From an uncultured Clostridia bacterium (GTDB taxonomy: Bacteria; Bacillota; Clostridia; TANB77; CAG-508): 64,000 nt of DNA. Below, one piece after another: positions 1 through 10,870 of this stretch (positions are counted from its first letter, which is position 1; every line of letters begins with the position of its first letter). The DNA is taken from assembly GCA_947628735.1 (NCBI GenBank), contig CANRAY010000003.1, forward strand, positions 41,145 to 105,144, in the 5' to 3' direction. A program made the translations under genes and the position numbers. A model generated the notes under the pieces. That model was not told the DNA's origin and made no database searches. It worked only from the letters and a program-made list of their open reading frames with translations.

Positions 1-28
1 ATAGTACAAAACAAAGGAGAAAGACAAA

Positions 29-211
29 ATGCCAAACAAAATCACAGAAAAATTAAGCGCGTTAGCAGAGAAGAAAAATCTCTCGCTGCAAGAACTCCTA
101 GTGAAAGGAAAAGAAAATATTGATCTCGCGGATGAGATACTGGCACTTCCAGAAAACTTCGTGGAGATCTGCGAATTGGAAGTGATTCTCCATAACGCTG
201 CGGTAGTCTAA
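29..211 (+). CDS. small hypothetical protein (60 aa) with atypically GC-rich codon usage
   Basis: ORF with upstream AAAGGAGA SD; uses gcg/ctc/ctg/gtg codons unlike neighbours; followed by a strong hairpin terminator. Confidence 0.55.
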   Translation: MPNKITEKLSALAEKKNLSLQELLVKGKENIDLADEILALPENFVEICELEVILHNAAVV

Positions 212-216
212 TCCTT

Positions 217-256
217 CGCCGGCAAAGAACAGTTCTTTTGCCGGCGTACTTTTATA
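217..256 (+). terminator. Rho-independent terminator
   Basis: CGCCGGCAAAGAAC/TTCTTTTGCCGGCG inverted repeat followed by T-rich sequence. Confidence 0.7.
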
Positions 257-325
257 TAAAAATAAAACAAAAAATATAGTCATAAATAAAAAAATATGAT
301 ATGATATATAAAGTGAATAAAAAAT

Positions 326-400
326 TGGGGTATCGCCAAGCGGTAAGGCATCGGACTCTGACTCCGACATTCCTGTGTTCGAATCACAGTACCCCAACCA
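326..400 (+). tRNA. tRNA-Gln (anticodon CTG), CCA encoded
   Basis: Cloverleaf read by eye: acceptor TGGGGTA/TACCCCA, D-arm GCC..GGC, anticodon stem TCGGA-CTCTGAC-TCCGA, TTCGAAT T-loop, 3' ACCA. Confidence 0.9.
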
Positions 401-451
401 ACTATAAAATATGTTATAAAAAATTATATAAAAATACTACCAAGGAGAAAA

Positions 452-3232
452 ATGAAAAGAGAGGAAATAGTAGTTTCTCAAAGAAACAAAAGACGGAATA
501 GGAAAAATAATTAATGCAATTTCAGAGCTTGTTAGATCAAAAACTGACAAGAATTATTTATTGTCTGAAAATTCTCCTGAGTTTTTAAAAAGAAACAAAA
601 AACTCATAGTACAAACAATAAAAAGAAACGTATCATATTTAGATCAAGTCCCAGAAGACATTTTAACAGAAGAATTAAAATATACATTGGGAAGTTTGAA
701 TACTGTCGAAGAAATACAGCAAAGAGGAGAGCCTGTACTTGAAAGATTTCTAAATGAAAATAGTATGATTTATACGGCATTTATAAATGGATACAAATAT
801 AGAAATACAACTCCTATGATATTAAGAGGAGAAGAAGGAAAAACTGCTATTTTACAATATCTAGACATGAAAAAAAGTGGAGATGAAATACAAGATTTTC
901 CAAGTCTTATTGATCCAAGTCTACTAGAAGATGAAGAATTTAGAGAGACATATATTCGTTTTTTAGATCAAAAAGGATATAATTTAAGAAGAAATGATCC
1001 ACAAGCTTTATTGCAAGACTCAAGATTGGTTATACCTTATTATGAAAAAAAATTAGAGCGTGGAGAAAATATTAATGAAAGTAATATTATACTAAATCCA
1101 TCATTAATTAGAGATTCTTCATTTATGAAACAATATATACAGATGTTCCAACAAAAAGGAATTAGTGATGCAACAATTTTAGATACATTAACAAAATCGC
1201 CAGCTTGTGTTGAAGAAATAAAGAAAAATGCCAATTTATTTCAGCTAATATTTAACAATATAAGAGGGAATGATATACAATCATTTTTTAAAACATTTTT
1301 TACACAAGAGGAATTAAAAGAATTTTTAAGTAGAGATATTTCTTGGCAAGGAGAAATGAAAAGATTTAGTGATCTTTATAGAGCAGATCCTACAATAATA
1401 TCAACATTAGATGGAAGACTTTTAGATGAAAAATATAGCTTTATACCTCAACATAAAATGCAAATATTTGCTAAACAAAATGAGAGTGTACAAGCAAAAA
1501 TACTAGGACTTAATGATTTGCAACTTAAATTATATCAGAAGATGACACAAAAAATCTCAAATCAAACGAATAGGTGGAATCGTTTTGAAAAAAATATAAT
1601 TAATAACTTATCAGGAAATGTTTTTTATGGGGACTTACTTTCTGATTTATATGAGCAAAGTAGAAATGGAGATTTAATTACTGCACAAGAAATAGAAAAT
1701 TTAACGTATCTTTTTTCAAGAAAAAGCCTTAGTAGAGAAGATTTTGAAGGACTTGTTGGATATTCTTATAGAGAAATGGGATTAGGACCCGAAGAAATAG
1801 AGAAAGGAAAAATGAAGGAAGCAGATATTATTTTTCCTATAAAAACTAAAAAAGAGTTAAGCTATTTGCAAGAAATTAGAGAATTGGTTTGCGATACAGT
1901 TTTATCGAATCCTGAATTAGATGATGAACAATTAACAGGTAGAATAAAAAAATATTTAGTAGCCTTTGAAGATTTATCTCCAATGGATAGAGTAAAATTA
2001 GCTTTAATGGAAAAATATTATAATATGAGTTTAAAAGAAGCAAGTACTCTTATTGAAAGATTTGGAACAGATATAGAACATGTAAAGACTCGGGGATATG
2101 CAAGATGGACAAATTATAGAGCAGATAAAAGCTATAAAAAATATTTTTGAAACAAGTGATATGGAGGCATTAAGAAAAATTGGAGACTTTGATATAATTG
2201 TTAAAACAGATTTATCTATTAGTAGTCAGCTAACAGAAGAAATGCAAGAAGTTTTTGAAAAACTATATAAAGAAACTTTATATGTGCCAAGTGATCAAGA
2301 AAAAATAGGAGAAGCTCAGTATGATGGAAAAACTGTTGATATTTTTGATGCTGGAACAGATTTTTCAATGCTTGCAAAAAGAATAGGAATGAAAGATGGA
2401 GATTCTAGAGAAATATGGAATAGGCTATCTCAAAGTCATACAGATGGAGGAGGAGATTTACGTTATAATACTTGCCTTTCTTATATGCAGGATGAGAATC
2501 TTTTATATGGAATAGGTGAAAGCCAAGTAGTATTGGGCTTTGCTCGGAGGAACAGGACCTTATTCAATTAACGATATACATAGAGATGATGCACGTAGTC
2601 AATTTTTGGGAGGAGATGACATATATCGTGAAGCAACTGGTAAATATGAAACTCCTGGAAAATTATCAACATATACAGCAGATGATTCATATAATGAAAT
2701 TATTATGAATACATTAATAGTTGATGAAAATGGACAAACTGAAAAAATGCAACCAGACTATGTAATCTATATTAAAGACAAAACAGATACAACTTTAGAA
2801 GAATTAGAAAGTGATTCTACATGGATAAATAGTAAAAAAGTTGCCTCTCAGTTTGGTATCCCTATTGTTATGATAGATAGACAAAAAGTAGAAGAAGCTG
2901 AAAGAACAAAAATATCTACTATGTCTAAAATGATTAGGAATGGAGAGTATACAACTCAAGACTTAATACAATTCATACATAAGGTAGCACATTATGAAAA
3001 CAGATATGGTAATGAAAGCATTTTAGAATATGCACCAAAAGAAATGCTTGACGCTTTAAAACATAGCATAGAAGAAAGAACAAGCGAAGAAATGAAGAGT
3101 AAGAAAATATCAATTCCTCAAATAGAAAGAACACTTACTCAAGAAGAAATTGCTACTAGAAGAAAAACAATATTAGAAAGACAAAAACAGCTACAAGAAA
3201 GTATGCAAACCTTTGAAGGAGAAGAAAAATGA
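452..3232 (+). CDS. large hypothetical protein (925 aa if three +1 shifts occur at in-frame CGG codons 494, 2091 and 2545)
   Basis: AAGGAG SD upstream of ATG 452; frames 452-494, 495-2091, 2092-2545 and 2546-3232 join exactly at in-frame CGG codons; total length minus 3 nt is divisible by 3; ORF-track pieces 561-2150, 2098-2571 and 2540-3232. Confidence 0.75.
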
Positions 3233-3369
3233 GTAAAATAAAAAATAATAAAATCATTGATTTAAGGAATAAATCAGAGGAAGAGAAATCTTTGATAATG
3301 GCGCAAATTTCTAGGGAAATTAATAAAGTTTTTGAAGAAAATAAAGATAAAGAAAAAGAGAAAGAATAA
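3229..3369 (+). CDS. small hypothetical protein (MSKIKNNKIIDLRNKSEEEKSLIMAQISREINKVFEENKDKEKEKE)
   Basis: ATGA overlap with preceding stop; followed by terminator. Confidence 0.5.
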   Translation: MSKIKNNKIIDLRNKSEEEKSLIMAQISREINKVFEENKDKEKEKE

Positions 3370-3382
3370 AAAATTTAAAATA

Positions 3383-3423
3383 AAAAGTGCGTTTTCTATG
3401 TTTTATAGAAGACGCACTTTTAT
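3383..3423 (+). terminator. Rho-independent terminator
   Basis: AAAAGTGCGTTTTCTAT...ATAGAAGACGCACTTTT inverted repeat. Confidence 0.75.
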
Positions 3424-3453
3424 GATGTTATGTCTAGTTATATAAAATAAATT

Positions 3454-4866
3454 TTATTTTATTCTTTTATCTTTTATGATTGCAGCTATTCCAAATATTC
3501 CTATAACAGCAATTATGAAAAGAACAATGTTATTATTTTCACCTGTTTGTGGAATTGGATCAGGAGCTACTACTGGTTTCTCTTGAGTTACTTTTACTTT
3601 TGGAGTAACATCTGAAGATTCTTGATATGGATGATCCTTATCATGTTCTGCATCTTCAGCAGTAATATCAACTTTCTCGTTTGTTGATAAAATTTCACCT
3701 AAAATTTCTTGACTAAATTCATCTTTTAATTTTAATTTATAACTTACTTTAGCAACTTCACCTTCAGCAAGAACAGGAATTGTCCATGTAATAGAATTAT
3801 CAGTAGTATCTATTTTATCAGAAATTGTACCAAAATTTGGTTTAGTTACATAAGAAAAATCAAAGTTGTCAACAATTTCTTGAGGAAAATAATCTTTAAT
3901 AACTATATTTTTTAATGTATTATCTTTTTCTACAACAATATTCTTAAAAATTTCTTCAGCAATAGTGTTTTCTATAGTATTTTTATCATCTGGAATGTAA
4001 TAATATCCTGTAATAGTAGGTGCATCAGCTGTACCAAATATTTCTTCAGCTAAAGCACGATATGTTTTTTGACTAGTTGGTTCAACCTTATCTGAATCAA
4101 GACCAATCATACATCCATAAATATCAATACCATTGCTTTGAATTTCTTGTAATTTAGTTTTAGTATTAGTAGCTACATCACCAGTATAAGTTTCCCAGTT
4201 ACCATGAATATCATTGTTTGGAACACCATCTGTTAAAAGAATGATATAACGTAATGCATCTTCATCAGAAGAAAAATTATCATCAGCTACTGTGATACCA
4301 GCTTCTATATTTGTTCTAGGTCCACATTTTTGTTCTTCAATAGCTGAAATAGCATTAGCTACAGCTTCTTCAGAGTTTGTAAGAGGTAATTGTAATTGAG
4401 CATCATTAATTGTCCCTTCTGTTTCTCCAGCAACAGAATCCAAGCTTGAAAAACTAACAACTCCTACTTTAGCATTTTGTTTAGTTTCAAATAATTTTGA
4501 AACTAATATATTAGCAGAATTAATAACAACTTGTTTTCTTGTAATATCTCCTACTAAATTTTCAACCATACTAGAAGAATTATCAATTACTAAAAATACT
4601 TCTACAGGGCGAGTATCATTTTCAACTTCTTTTATATTTTTCATCGTTAGTTCTATTGTTAATGATTTATCATGTTCATCAAAATCAATTACTTTTTTAT
4701 CAAATTCACCAATATCACCAATTTGCATGTGACAAACATTATCTTCAACAAGTTCAAACTTAGTTGCACCTTCTGGTAATGAATTTGATGCAAAAGCACA
4801 TCCTGAGAACAGAATCATTGTCATCATTAGTGAGTAAATCAATTTTTTTAATACTGATTTTCTCAT
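3454..4866 (-). CDS. VWFA-domain surface protein with sortase-type C-terminal anchor (IPQTG + TM + basic tail)
   Basis: Signal peptide with lipobox-like GC; VFLVIDNSSSM MIDAS motif; C-terminal IPQTGENNNIVLFIIAVIGIFGIAAIIKDKRIK. Confidence 0.85.
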   Translation of the reverse strand: MRKSVLKKLIYSLMMTMILFSGCAFASNSLPEGATKFELVEDNVCHMQIGDIGEFDKKVIDFDEHDKSLTIELTMKNIKEVENDTRPVEVFLVIDNSSSMVENLVGDITRKQVVINSANILVSKLFETKQNAKVGVVSFSSLDSVAGETEGTINDAQLQLPLTNSEEAVANAISAIEEQKCGPRTNIEAGITVADDNFSSDEDALRYIILLTDGVPNNDIHGNWETYTGDVATNTKTKLQEIQSNGIDIYGCMIGLDSDKVEPTSQKTYRALAEEIFGTADAPTITGYYYIPDDKNTIENTIAEEIFKNIVVEKDNTLKNIVIKDYFPQEIVDNFDFSYVTKPNFGTISDKIDTTDNSITWTIPVLAEGEVAKVSYKLKLKDEFSQEILGEILSTNEKVDITAEDAEHDKDHPYQESSDVTPKVKVTQEKPVVAPDPIPQTGENNNIVLFIIAVIGIFGIAAIIKDKRIK

Positions 4867-5023
4867 TTTACATAATCACCTTTCTCAAAAACATTACAAT
4901 CTACATTTTACCATATTTTTCTAAGATTTTCAAGTGTTAACATAAAAAACAAGATAAAAACTTGAAAAAGAAATACAGATAATATATAATATTCAAAAAT
5001 TAGGATAGTTAGGAATGAAATAA

Positions 5024-6907
5024 ATGTCAGTACTAGAAAACGTTGAAACACCTGAAAACTTAAGAAAATTAACATATGATGAAAAGAAAAAACTAGCAGA
5101 AGAAATTAGACAATTAGTTATTGAAACGGTTTCACAAACAGGAGGACATCTTGCTTCAAATTTAGGAGTAGTTGAACTTACAATAGCACTTCATAGTGTA
5201 TTTCATATGCCTGAAGATAAAATTGTATGGGATGTTGGACATCAGACATACATTCATAAAATATTAACTGGTCGAAAAGATAAAATATCAACATTAAGAA
5301 AACTAGATGGAATAGCAGGATTTCCTAAAACGACAGAATCACCATATGATACTTTTAATACAGGTCATAGCAGTACTTCAATTTCAGCAGCACTAGGAAT
5401 GGCAAGAGCAAGAGATTTAAAAAAAGAAAAAAATTATGTAATAGCAGTTATTGGAGATGGGGCACTAACAGGAGGAATGGCACTAGAAGCATTAAATGAT
5501 GCAGGAAGTAGTAGAACAAATTTAATTGTTATTCTAAATGATAATGAAATGAGTATAGGAAAAAATGTAGGTGGAATATCACATTTTTTAACAAGAGTTA
5601 GAACAAGAAAGTTATATAATAAATCTAACAGATATATCAAAAAAACAGTAGAAAAGATTCCCAAAGTAGGAAATGGAATAATAAAATTAGTAAGAAAAGT
5701 AAAATATAGCATTAAACAATTAGTAATACCAAATATGCTTTTTGAGGATTTTGGATTTAAATATTTAGGACCAGTAGATGGACATAATATAGAAGATATA
5801 GAAGAAATTTTAAAAAAGGCAAAAGATTTAGAAGGACCAATTTTAATACATGTATTAACGAAAAAAGGAAAAGGGTATGAACCAGCTGAATTAAACCCTG
5901 ATAAATACCATGGAACATCAGCTTTTGATATTAAAACAGGAAAAGCTAAGAAAGCAAAACAAGATGACTATTCTAAAATTTTCGGAAAAAAATTAGTAGA
6001 ATTAGCTAAGAAAAATGATAAAATTGTTGCTATTACAGCAGCAATGCTAGATGGAACAGGTCTAGGAGAATTTGCAAAAAAATTTCCAAAACGTATATTT
6101 GATGTTGGAATTGCAGAACAACATAGTTTAACAATGGCAGCAGGTCTAGCATCTTGTGGATTAAAGCCAGTAATTAGTATATATTCATCATTTTACCAAA
6201 GAGGATATGATCAAGTTATACATGATATATGTATGCAAAATTTACCAGTAGTAATGTGTGTTGATAGAGCAGGAATTGTGGGAAATGACGGAGAAACACA
6301 TCAAGGAATGTTTGATATGGCATTTTTCAATATTATACCTAACATTACAATTATGGCACCAAAAGATTTTAAAGAATTAGAAGAAATGTTAGAATTTGCA
6401 ATTAACTTAAATAAGCCAGTAACAATTAGATATCCAAGGGGAGGAGAAGCAAAGACTAAATTTGAAAAACATAATAAAATTCAATTAGGAAAAGCAGAAA
6501 TATTACAAAATACAGTAAAAAACCAAGAACAAGAATCGGTATGCATTATTGGAATTGGAAAAATGGTAGCAAGGGCAATGGAAGTATCAGATATGTTAAA
6601 TAAAGAAGGCATACAAACCAAAGTAATTAATGCAAGGTTCTTAAAACCACTTGATAAAGACACTATTATAGAAGAAATAAAAGATATTAATTATTGCATT
6701 ACAATAGAAGATGGATGTAAAACAGGAGGATTAGGTACAGCAGTAAAGGAACTAATTATAGACAATAAAATAAAAATTAAAATAGAAACATTTGCATATC
6801 CAGATGAATATATAAGGCATGGTAGTGTAGAAGAACTAGAAAAAATTTATGAAATGGATTCACAAAGTATTGCAAAAAAAGTATTACAACAAATTAATAA
6901 TAAATAA
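5024..6907 (+). CDS. dxs: 1-deoxy-D-xylulose-5-phosphate synthase
   Basis: GGHLASNLGVVELTIALH, GDGALTGGMALEALN, GVDRAGIVGNDGETHQG-like motifs. Confidence 0.97.
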   Translation: MSVLENVETPENLRKLTYDEKKKLAEEIRQLVIETVSQTGGHLASNLGVVELTIALHSVFHMPEDKIVWDVGHQTYIHKILTGRKDKISTLRKLDGIAGFPKTTESPYDTFNTGHSSTSISAALGMARARDLKKEKNYVIAVIGDGALTGGMALEALNDAGSSRTNLIVILNDNEMSIGKNVGGISHFLTRVRTRKLYNKSNRYIKKTVEKIPKVGNGIIKLVRKVKYSIKQLVIPNMLFEDFGFKYLGPVDGHNIEDIEEILKKAKDLEGPILIHVLTKKGKGYEPAELNPDKYHGTSAFDIKTGKAKKAKQDDYSKIFGKKLVELAKKNDKIVAITAAMLDGTGLGEFAKKFPKRIFDVGIAEQHSLTMAAGLASCGLKPVISIYSSFYQRGYDQVIHDICMQNLPVVMCVDRAGIVGNDGETHQGMFDMAFFNIIPNITIMAPKDFKELEEMLEFAINLNKPVTIRYPRGGEAKTKFEKHNKIQLGKAEILQNTVKNQEQESVCIIGIGKMVARAMEVSDMLNKEGIQTKVINARFLKPLDKDTIIEEIKDINYCITIEDGCKTGGLGTAVKELIIDNKIKIKIETFAYPDEYIRHGSVEELEKIYEMDSQSIAKKVLQQINNK

Positions 6908-6919
6908 TAATGAGGGAAT

Positions 6920-7729
6920 ATGAATAAACAAGAAATTTTAAATAAATATGAAAATGAAGAAGATAAATTATTAGTTGCTAAGGTATTAGACAAAATAGAA
7001 TTCTCACAGAAACGAAACACTGTAGAAAGTACAGAATTTTTAGATATAAGACAAAGAGGAATGTTAGAAAAATTATTACAAGGATTAAAATATACAAATT
7101 ATGAAGTATATGGTGGATATGAAAATTCAGAAAGAACAATGATAATTCTTTATCCAGAAAAATTAGAAACAGTTTTTAATCAAAAACAATTTGATTATAA
7201 TAATTTGATACAAATAATTCGAATACAATTACCAAATGAAATGAGAGGCAAATATAATCATAGAGATTATTTAGGAGCAGTTATTAAAGTAGGAATTAGG
7301 AGAGAAAAAGTAGGAGATATTTTAGTAAGTATTGATGGGGCAGATATGATCGTATGTAAAGACATGGCAGATTATTTGATAACAAGTTTATCAGAATTAA
7401 CAAGATTTAGTAAAAGTAATTTTACGAAAATGAACATAGAAGAAATTTATATAGCACCACAACAAACTGAAATACTAAACATTATTATTCCATCAATGAG
7501 AGTAGACAGCATTGTTTCAGAACTAATTAAAACATCACGATCAAAAGTAATAGAAATTATCAATCAAGAAAGAGTAATAGTAAATTGTGAAGTTGTTATA
7601 AAAAACTCAAAAATGTTAAAAGAAAATGATAAAATTACAGTAAGAGGAAAAGGAAAGTTTAAAATAAATAAAATATTAAATACTACTAAAAAAGGAAATC
7701 TGGTATTAGAAGTTGAAAAATATATATAA
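6920..7729 (+). CDS. YlmH-like S4-domain RNA-binding protein
   Basis: FLDIRQRGMLEKLL and C-terminal S4 domain RVDSIVSELIKTSRSKVIEIINQERVIVN. Confidence 0.85.
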   Translation: MNKQEILNKYENEEDKLLVAKVLDKIEFSQKRNTVESTEFLDIRQRGMLEKLLQGLKYTNYEVYGGYENSERTMIILYPEKLETVFNQKQFDYNNLIQIIRIQLPNEMRGKYNHRDYLGAVIKVGIRREKVGDILVSIDGADMIVCKDMADYLITSLSELTRFSKSNFTKMNIEEIYIAPQQTEILNIIIPSMRVDSIVSELIKTSRSKVIEIINQERVIVNCEVVIKNSKMLKENDKITVRGKGKFKINKILNTTKKGNLVLEVEKYI

Positions 7730-7743
7730 TGGAGGAAAAAAAT

Positions 7744-8583
7744 ATGGCAACTATTATTAATGGAAAAGAATTAGCACAAAAAATAAGAAATGAACTAAAA
7801 ACAGATGTTGAAAATTTAAGAAATCAAGGAATTGTTCCAAAACTTGCAGTAATTATGGTTGGAGATGATAAAGCATCAGAAATATATGTAAGAAATAAGA
7901 GTAGAGCTTGTAATGAATTAGGCATTGAATTTGAAGAATTTTTAGAAGATAAAGACATTACACAAAAAGAATTATTAGATTTAATTGATGAACTAAATGA
8001 AAGAAAAGACATACATGGAATTTTATTACAAAGCCCAATACCAGAACATTTAAATATTAGAGAAGCTTTTAGTCGTATTAGTGCCAAAAAAGATGTAGAT
8101 GGATTTAATCCAATTAATGTAGGAAAATTAGTAATTGGAGAAGATGCATTTGTATCATGTACTCCATATGGTGTAATAAAAATGTTAGAAGAATATAACA
8201 TAGATATAGAAGGAAAAAGAGCAGTAGTAATTGGAAGAAGCAATATTGTAGGCAAACCAGTAGCACAATGTTTATTAAATAAAAATGCAACAGTAACTAT
8301 TTGTCATTCAAAAACAAAACACATCCAAGAAATTGTAAAAGAAGCAGACATCATTATTGCAGCAGTTGGAAAACCAAAATTTGTAACAGAAAATATGGTA
8401 AAAGAAGGCGCAGTAGTAATAGATGTAGGAATCAATAGAAATGAAGAAGGAAAGTTAATTGGTGATGTCGACTTTGAAAATGTAGAAACAAAAGCATCAT
8501 ATATTACACCAGTTCCTGGTGGAGTTGGACCAATGACAGTTGCTATGCTAATGAATAATGTCGTAAAAGCAGCTAAACAGTAG
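7744..8583 (+). CDS. folD: bifunctional methylenetetrahydrofolate dehydrogenase/cyclohydrolase
   Basis: YVRNKSRACNELGIE, DVDGF, VVIGRSNIVGKPVAQ, TPVPGGVGPMTVAML; GGAGG SD precedes ATG 7744. Confidence 0.96.
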   Translation: MATIINGKELAQKIRNELKTDVENLRNQGIVPKLAVIMVGDDKASEIYVRNKSRACNELGIEFEEFLEDKDITQKELLDLIDELNERKDIHGILLQSPIPEHLNIREAFSRISAKKDVDGFNPINVGKLVIGEDAFVSCTPYGVIKMLEEYNIDIEGKRAVVIGRSNIVGKPVAQCLLNKNATVTICHSKTKHIQEIVKEADIIIAAVGKPKFVTENMVKEGAVVIDVGINRNEEGKLIGDVDFENVETKASYITPVPGGVGPMTVAMLMNNVVKAAKQ

Positions 8584-8716
8584 AATTATGTCGAATTTTG
8601 TATATGGATTTTTCTTGAAAATTAAAAATAAATATGTTATAAATTGAATAGATTATAAAATTAACTTTTTTCTAAAAAATATTTCAAATTTATTTTTATT
8701 CTAAGAGGAAAATCCC

Positions 8717-9388
8717 ATGTATAAAATTAAAAAAATTAATATAAAAGATCAAGATTATCCTGAGAATCTTTTAAATATTTTTGATCCACCTAAAATACTT
8801 TATGTAATAGGAAATGAAAAAATTTTAAAAGAAAAATCTATTGCAATGATAGGATGTAGACAATGTAGCGAGTATGGAAAACAACAAGCGTATAAGTTTG
8901 GTTATCAATTAGCAGAAAAAGGAATAAATATTGTTAGTGGACTTGCAAGGGGAATAGATACATATTCACATACAGGAGTAATTGCTTGTATAAATAAAGT
9001 TGCAGAAAAAGAAAAAATTGGAAAGGCAATAGCTGTAATAGGAAGCGGATTGGATATAATATATCCACCAGAAAATAAAAGACTGTATGAAGCAATTTTA
9101 CAAACTGGAGGAGTAATTATTAGTGAATACCCATTAGGAACTAAACCAGAAAAACATCATTTTCCAAAACGTAATCGTATTATTAGTGGATTATCCAGTG
9201 GAGTATTAATAATAGAAGCAAAAAAAGTAAGTGGAACACAAATTACAGTAGATTATGCATTAGAACAAGGAAAAGATGTATATGCAATACCAGGAGATAT
9301 TTCAAAAGAAACATCTGTTGGAACAAATGAATTAATAAAAGAAGGAGCAATTCCAATAACTTCTGTTGACGATTTTTGTAATTTATGA
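8717..9388 (+). CDS. dprA: DNA-processing protein DprA
   Basis: VSGLARGIDTYSHTG, GSGLDIIYPPENKRL, FPKRNRIISGLSSGVLIIEA. Confidence 0.92.
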   Translation: MYKIKKINIKDQDYPENLLNIFDPPKILYVIGNEKILKEKSIAMIGCRQCSEYGKQQAYKFGYQLAEKGINIVSGLARGIDTYSHTGVIACINKVAEKEKIGKAIAVIGSGLDIIYPPENKRLYEAILQTGGVIISEYPLGTKPEKHHFPKRNRIISGLSSGVLIIEAKKVSGTQITVDYALEQGKDVYAIPGDISKETSVGTNELIKEGAIPITSVDDFCNL

Positions 9389-9418
9389 CATAATATAGCT
9401 GAAAAAATATATAATAAA

Positions 9419-10738
9419 ATGAAATACAAAAGAGGGAGAAAAGTGGAATTAACAAAAGCAAAAAAAAGAAATGTAGAATTATTTGTACGTTATAAAATGT
9501 TTTCATGGGATATGTTATTTTACTATGCCATTATTTTCTTGTTTTTTACACAAGTAAAACAAATTTCAGGGGCAGATGTCTTTCTAGCAGAATCAGCATA
9601 TCCAATCTTTAAAATTATATTCTTAATACCAGCAACAATTTTGATTGAAAAAATAGGAAAAAGAAAAAGCTTAATAACAGGTAATATATTTGTACTTGCA
9701 TCAATTATTATCTATATTTTTGCTAATAATTTCTATCATATTATATTAGGAGAATTTTGTTCAGCAATTGGTTATATCATAAAAGGGGTTTGCGAAGCAA
9801 ATATGCTATATGATTCTCTAGAAAAAGATGAAAAAAGAGGAAGTAGATTTTCAAAAATAGATGGACAAGCTACATCACTTTATTACTATATAGATGCAAT
9901 TTCATCAGTTGCATCTGGATTCTTGTTCGCTATTAATGGATACTTACCTATGATTTTTTGTGCATTAACTTGTTTATTATCAGTAATACTTTCATTTCAA
10001 TTTAAAGAAATAGATAATGTACCAGATCTAGAAATAACAGAAGAAGAAAAAAAGGAAAAGACAACGTTAAAAAAAGAATGGAAGGATCTAAAAAAATCAT
10101 TAAAGCTTGTTTTTAAATCTTCAAGATTAAAAAATCTCATTTTATTTGGAGCAATATTTTCAGGAATCTTATCAGTATTAACAACATTAAGAAGCGGATT
10201 ATTAAGTGATATAGGTGTACCTTCACAATACTTTGGAATTATATTTGCAGTATTTGGTATTATTTCTGGAATTTCTGCTAAAAATCAAAATAAGTTCCAT
10301 CAAGCATTTAGAAATAGAACACTTAAGAAATTATCAATTCCAGTAGGAATATCATGCATATTAATGGGAGTTATATGTAAATTTAATATAATTTATACAA
10401 TGACAATTATAGGATTATTGGTGCTATTTTTAATACAATATGTTGCTAAAGGACCTTTTTATACACTTATTAGGCAATATATGAATAATTTTACAAACTC
10501 AAATATGAGAGTAAAAATATCATCTTCATATAATTTATTAGAAAGTTTATTTAGAGCAATATTCTGTTTTGGAGCATCTTTTCTATTACGTATAACATCA
10601 ACAGATAATGTAACTATTATGTTAGGTTGTATATTTACATTAATTCTTGTATTATTATTAGACAATATGAAAGATAAAGTAGGGCTAAAGCCAGAAGAAT
10701 ATAAAGAAAGTGAAATTAAAATTTTAGAATTAAAATAA
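9419..10738 (+). CDS. MFS-type transporter
   Basis: about 12 hydrophobic segments; MFS-like architecture. Confidence 0.75.
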   Translation: MKYKRGRKVELTKAKKRNVELFVRYKMFSWDMLFYYAIIFLFFTQVKQISGADVFLAESAYPIFKIIFLIPATILIEKIGKRKSLITGNIFVLASIIIYIFANNFYHIILGEFCSAIGYIIKGVCEANMLYDSLEKDEKRGSRFSKIDGQATSLYYYIDAISSVASGFLFAINGYLPMIFCALTCLLSVILSFQFKEIDNVPDLEITEEEKKEKTTLKKEWKDLKKSLKLVFKSSRLKNLILFGAIFSGILSVLTTLRSGLLSDIGVPSQYFGIIFAVFGIISGISAKNQNKFHQAFRNRTLKKLSIPVGISCILMGVICKFNIIYTMTIIGLLVLFLIQYVAKGPFYTLIRQYMNNFTNSNMRVKISSSYNLLESLFRAIFCFGASFLLRITSTDNVTIMLGCIFTLILVLLLDNMKDKVGLKPEEYKESEIKILELK

Positions 10739-10870
10739 ATTCATTTATAAGAATATTGACATCTAAAAATATTATTTATAAAATGAATAAGAACAAAAAG
10801 AAGAAAAAGAAAAATACAGAAGCAAAAGTGGCATTATAATCTCAATAATGCCAAGAAGGAGGATTTTTTC

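Noticed and set aside
326-400. tRNA-Gln(CTG) as the decoder of CGGN
   Set aside because: Anticodon CUG reads CAG with a normal 7-nt loop; the restored residues require Gly, not Gln.
301-501. 66-aa ORF over the tRNA-Gln region
   Set aside because: Overlaps the tRNA and the true start of the 452-3232 gene; no coding support.
452-3232. Interpreting the three breaks as an ordinary pseudogene or sequencing indels
   Set aside because: Not fully excluded without reads, but all breaks coincide with in-frame CGG and give Gly in +1, while many out-of-frame CGG sites in intact genes show no error; random indels would not follow this rule.
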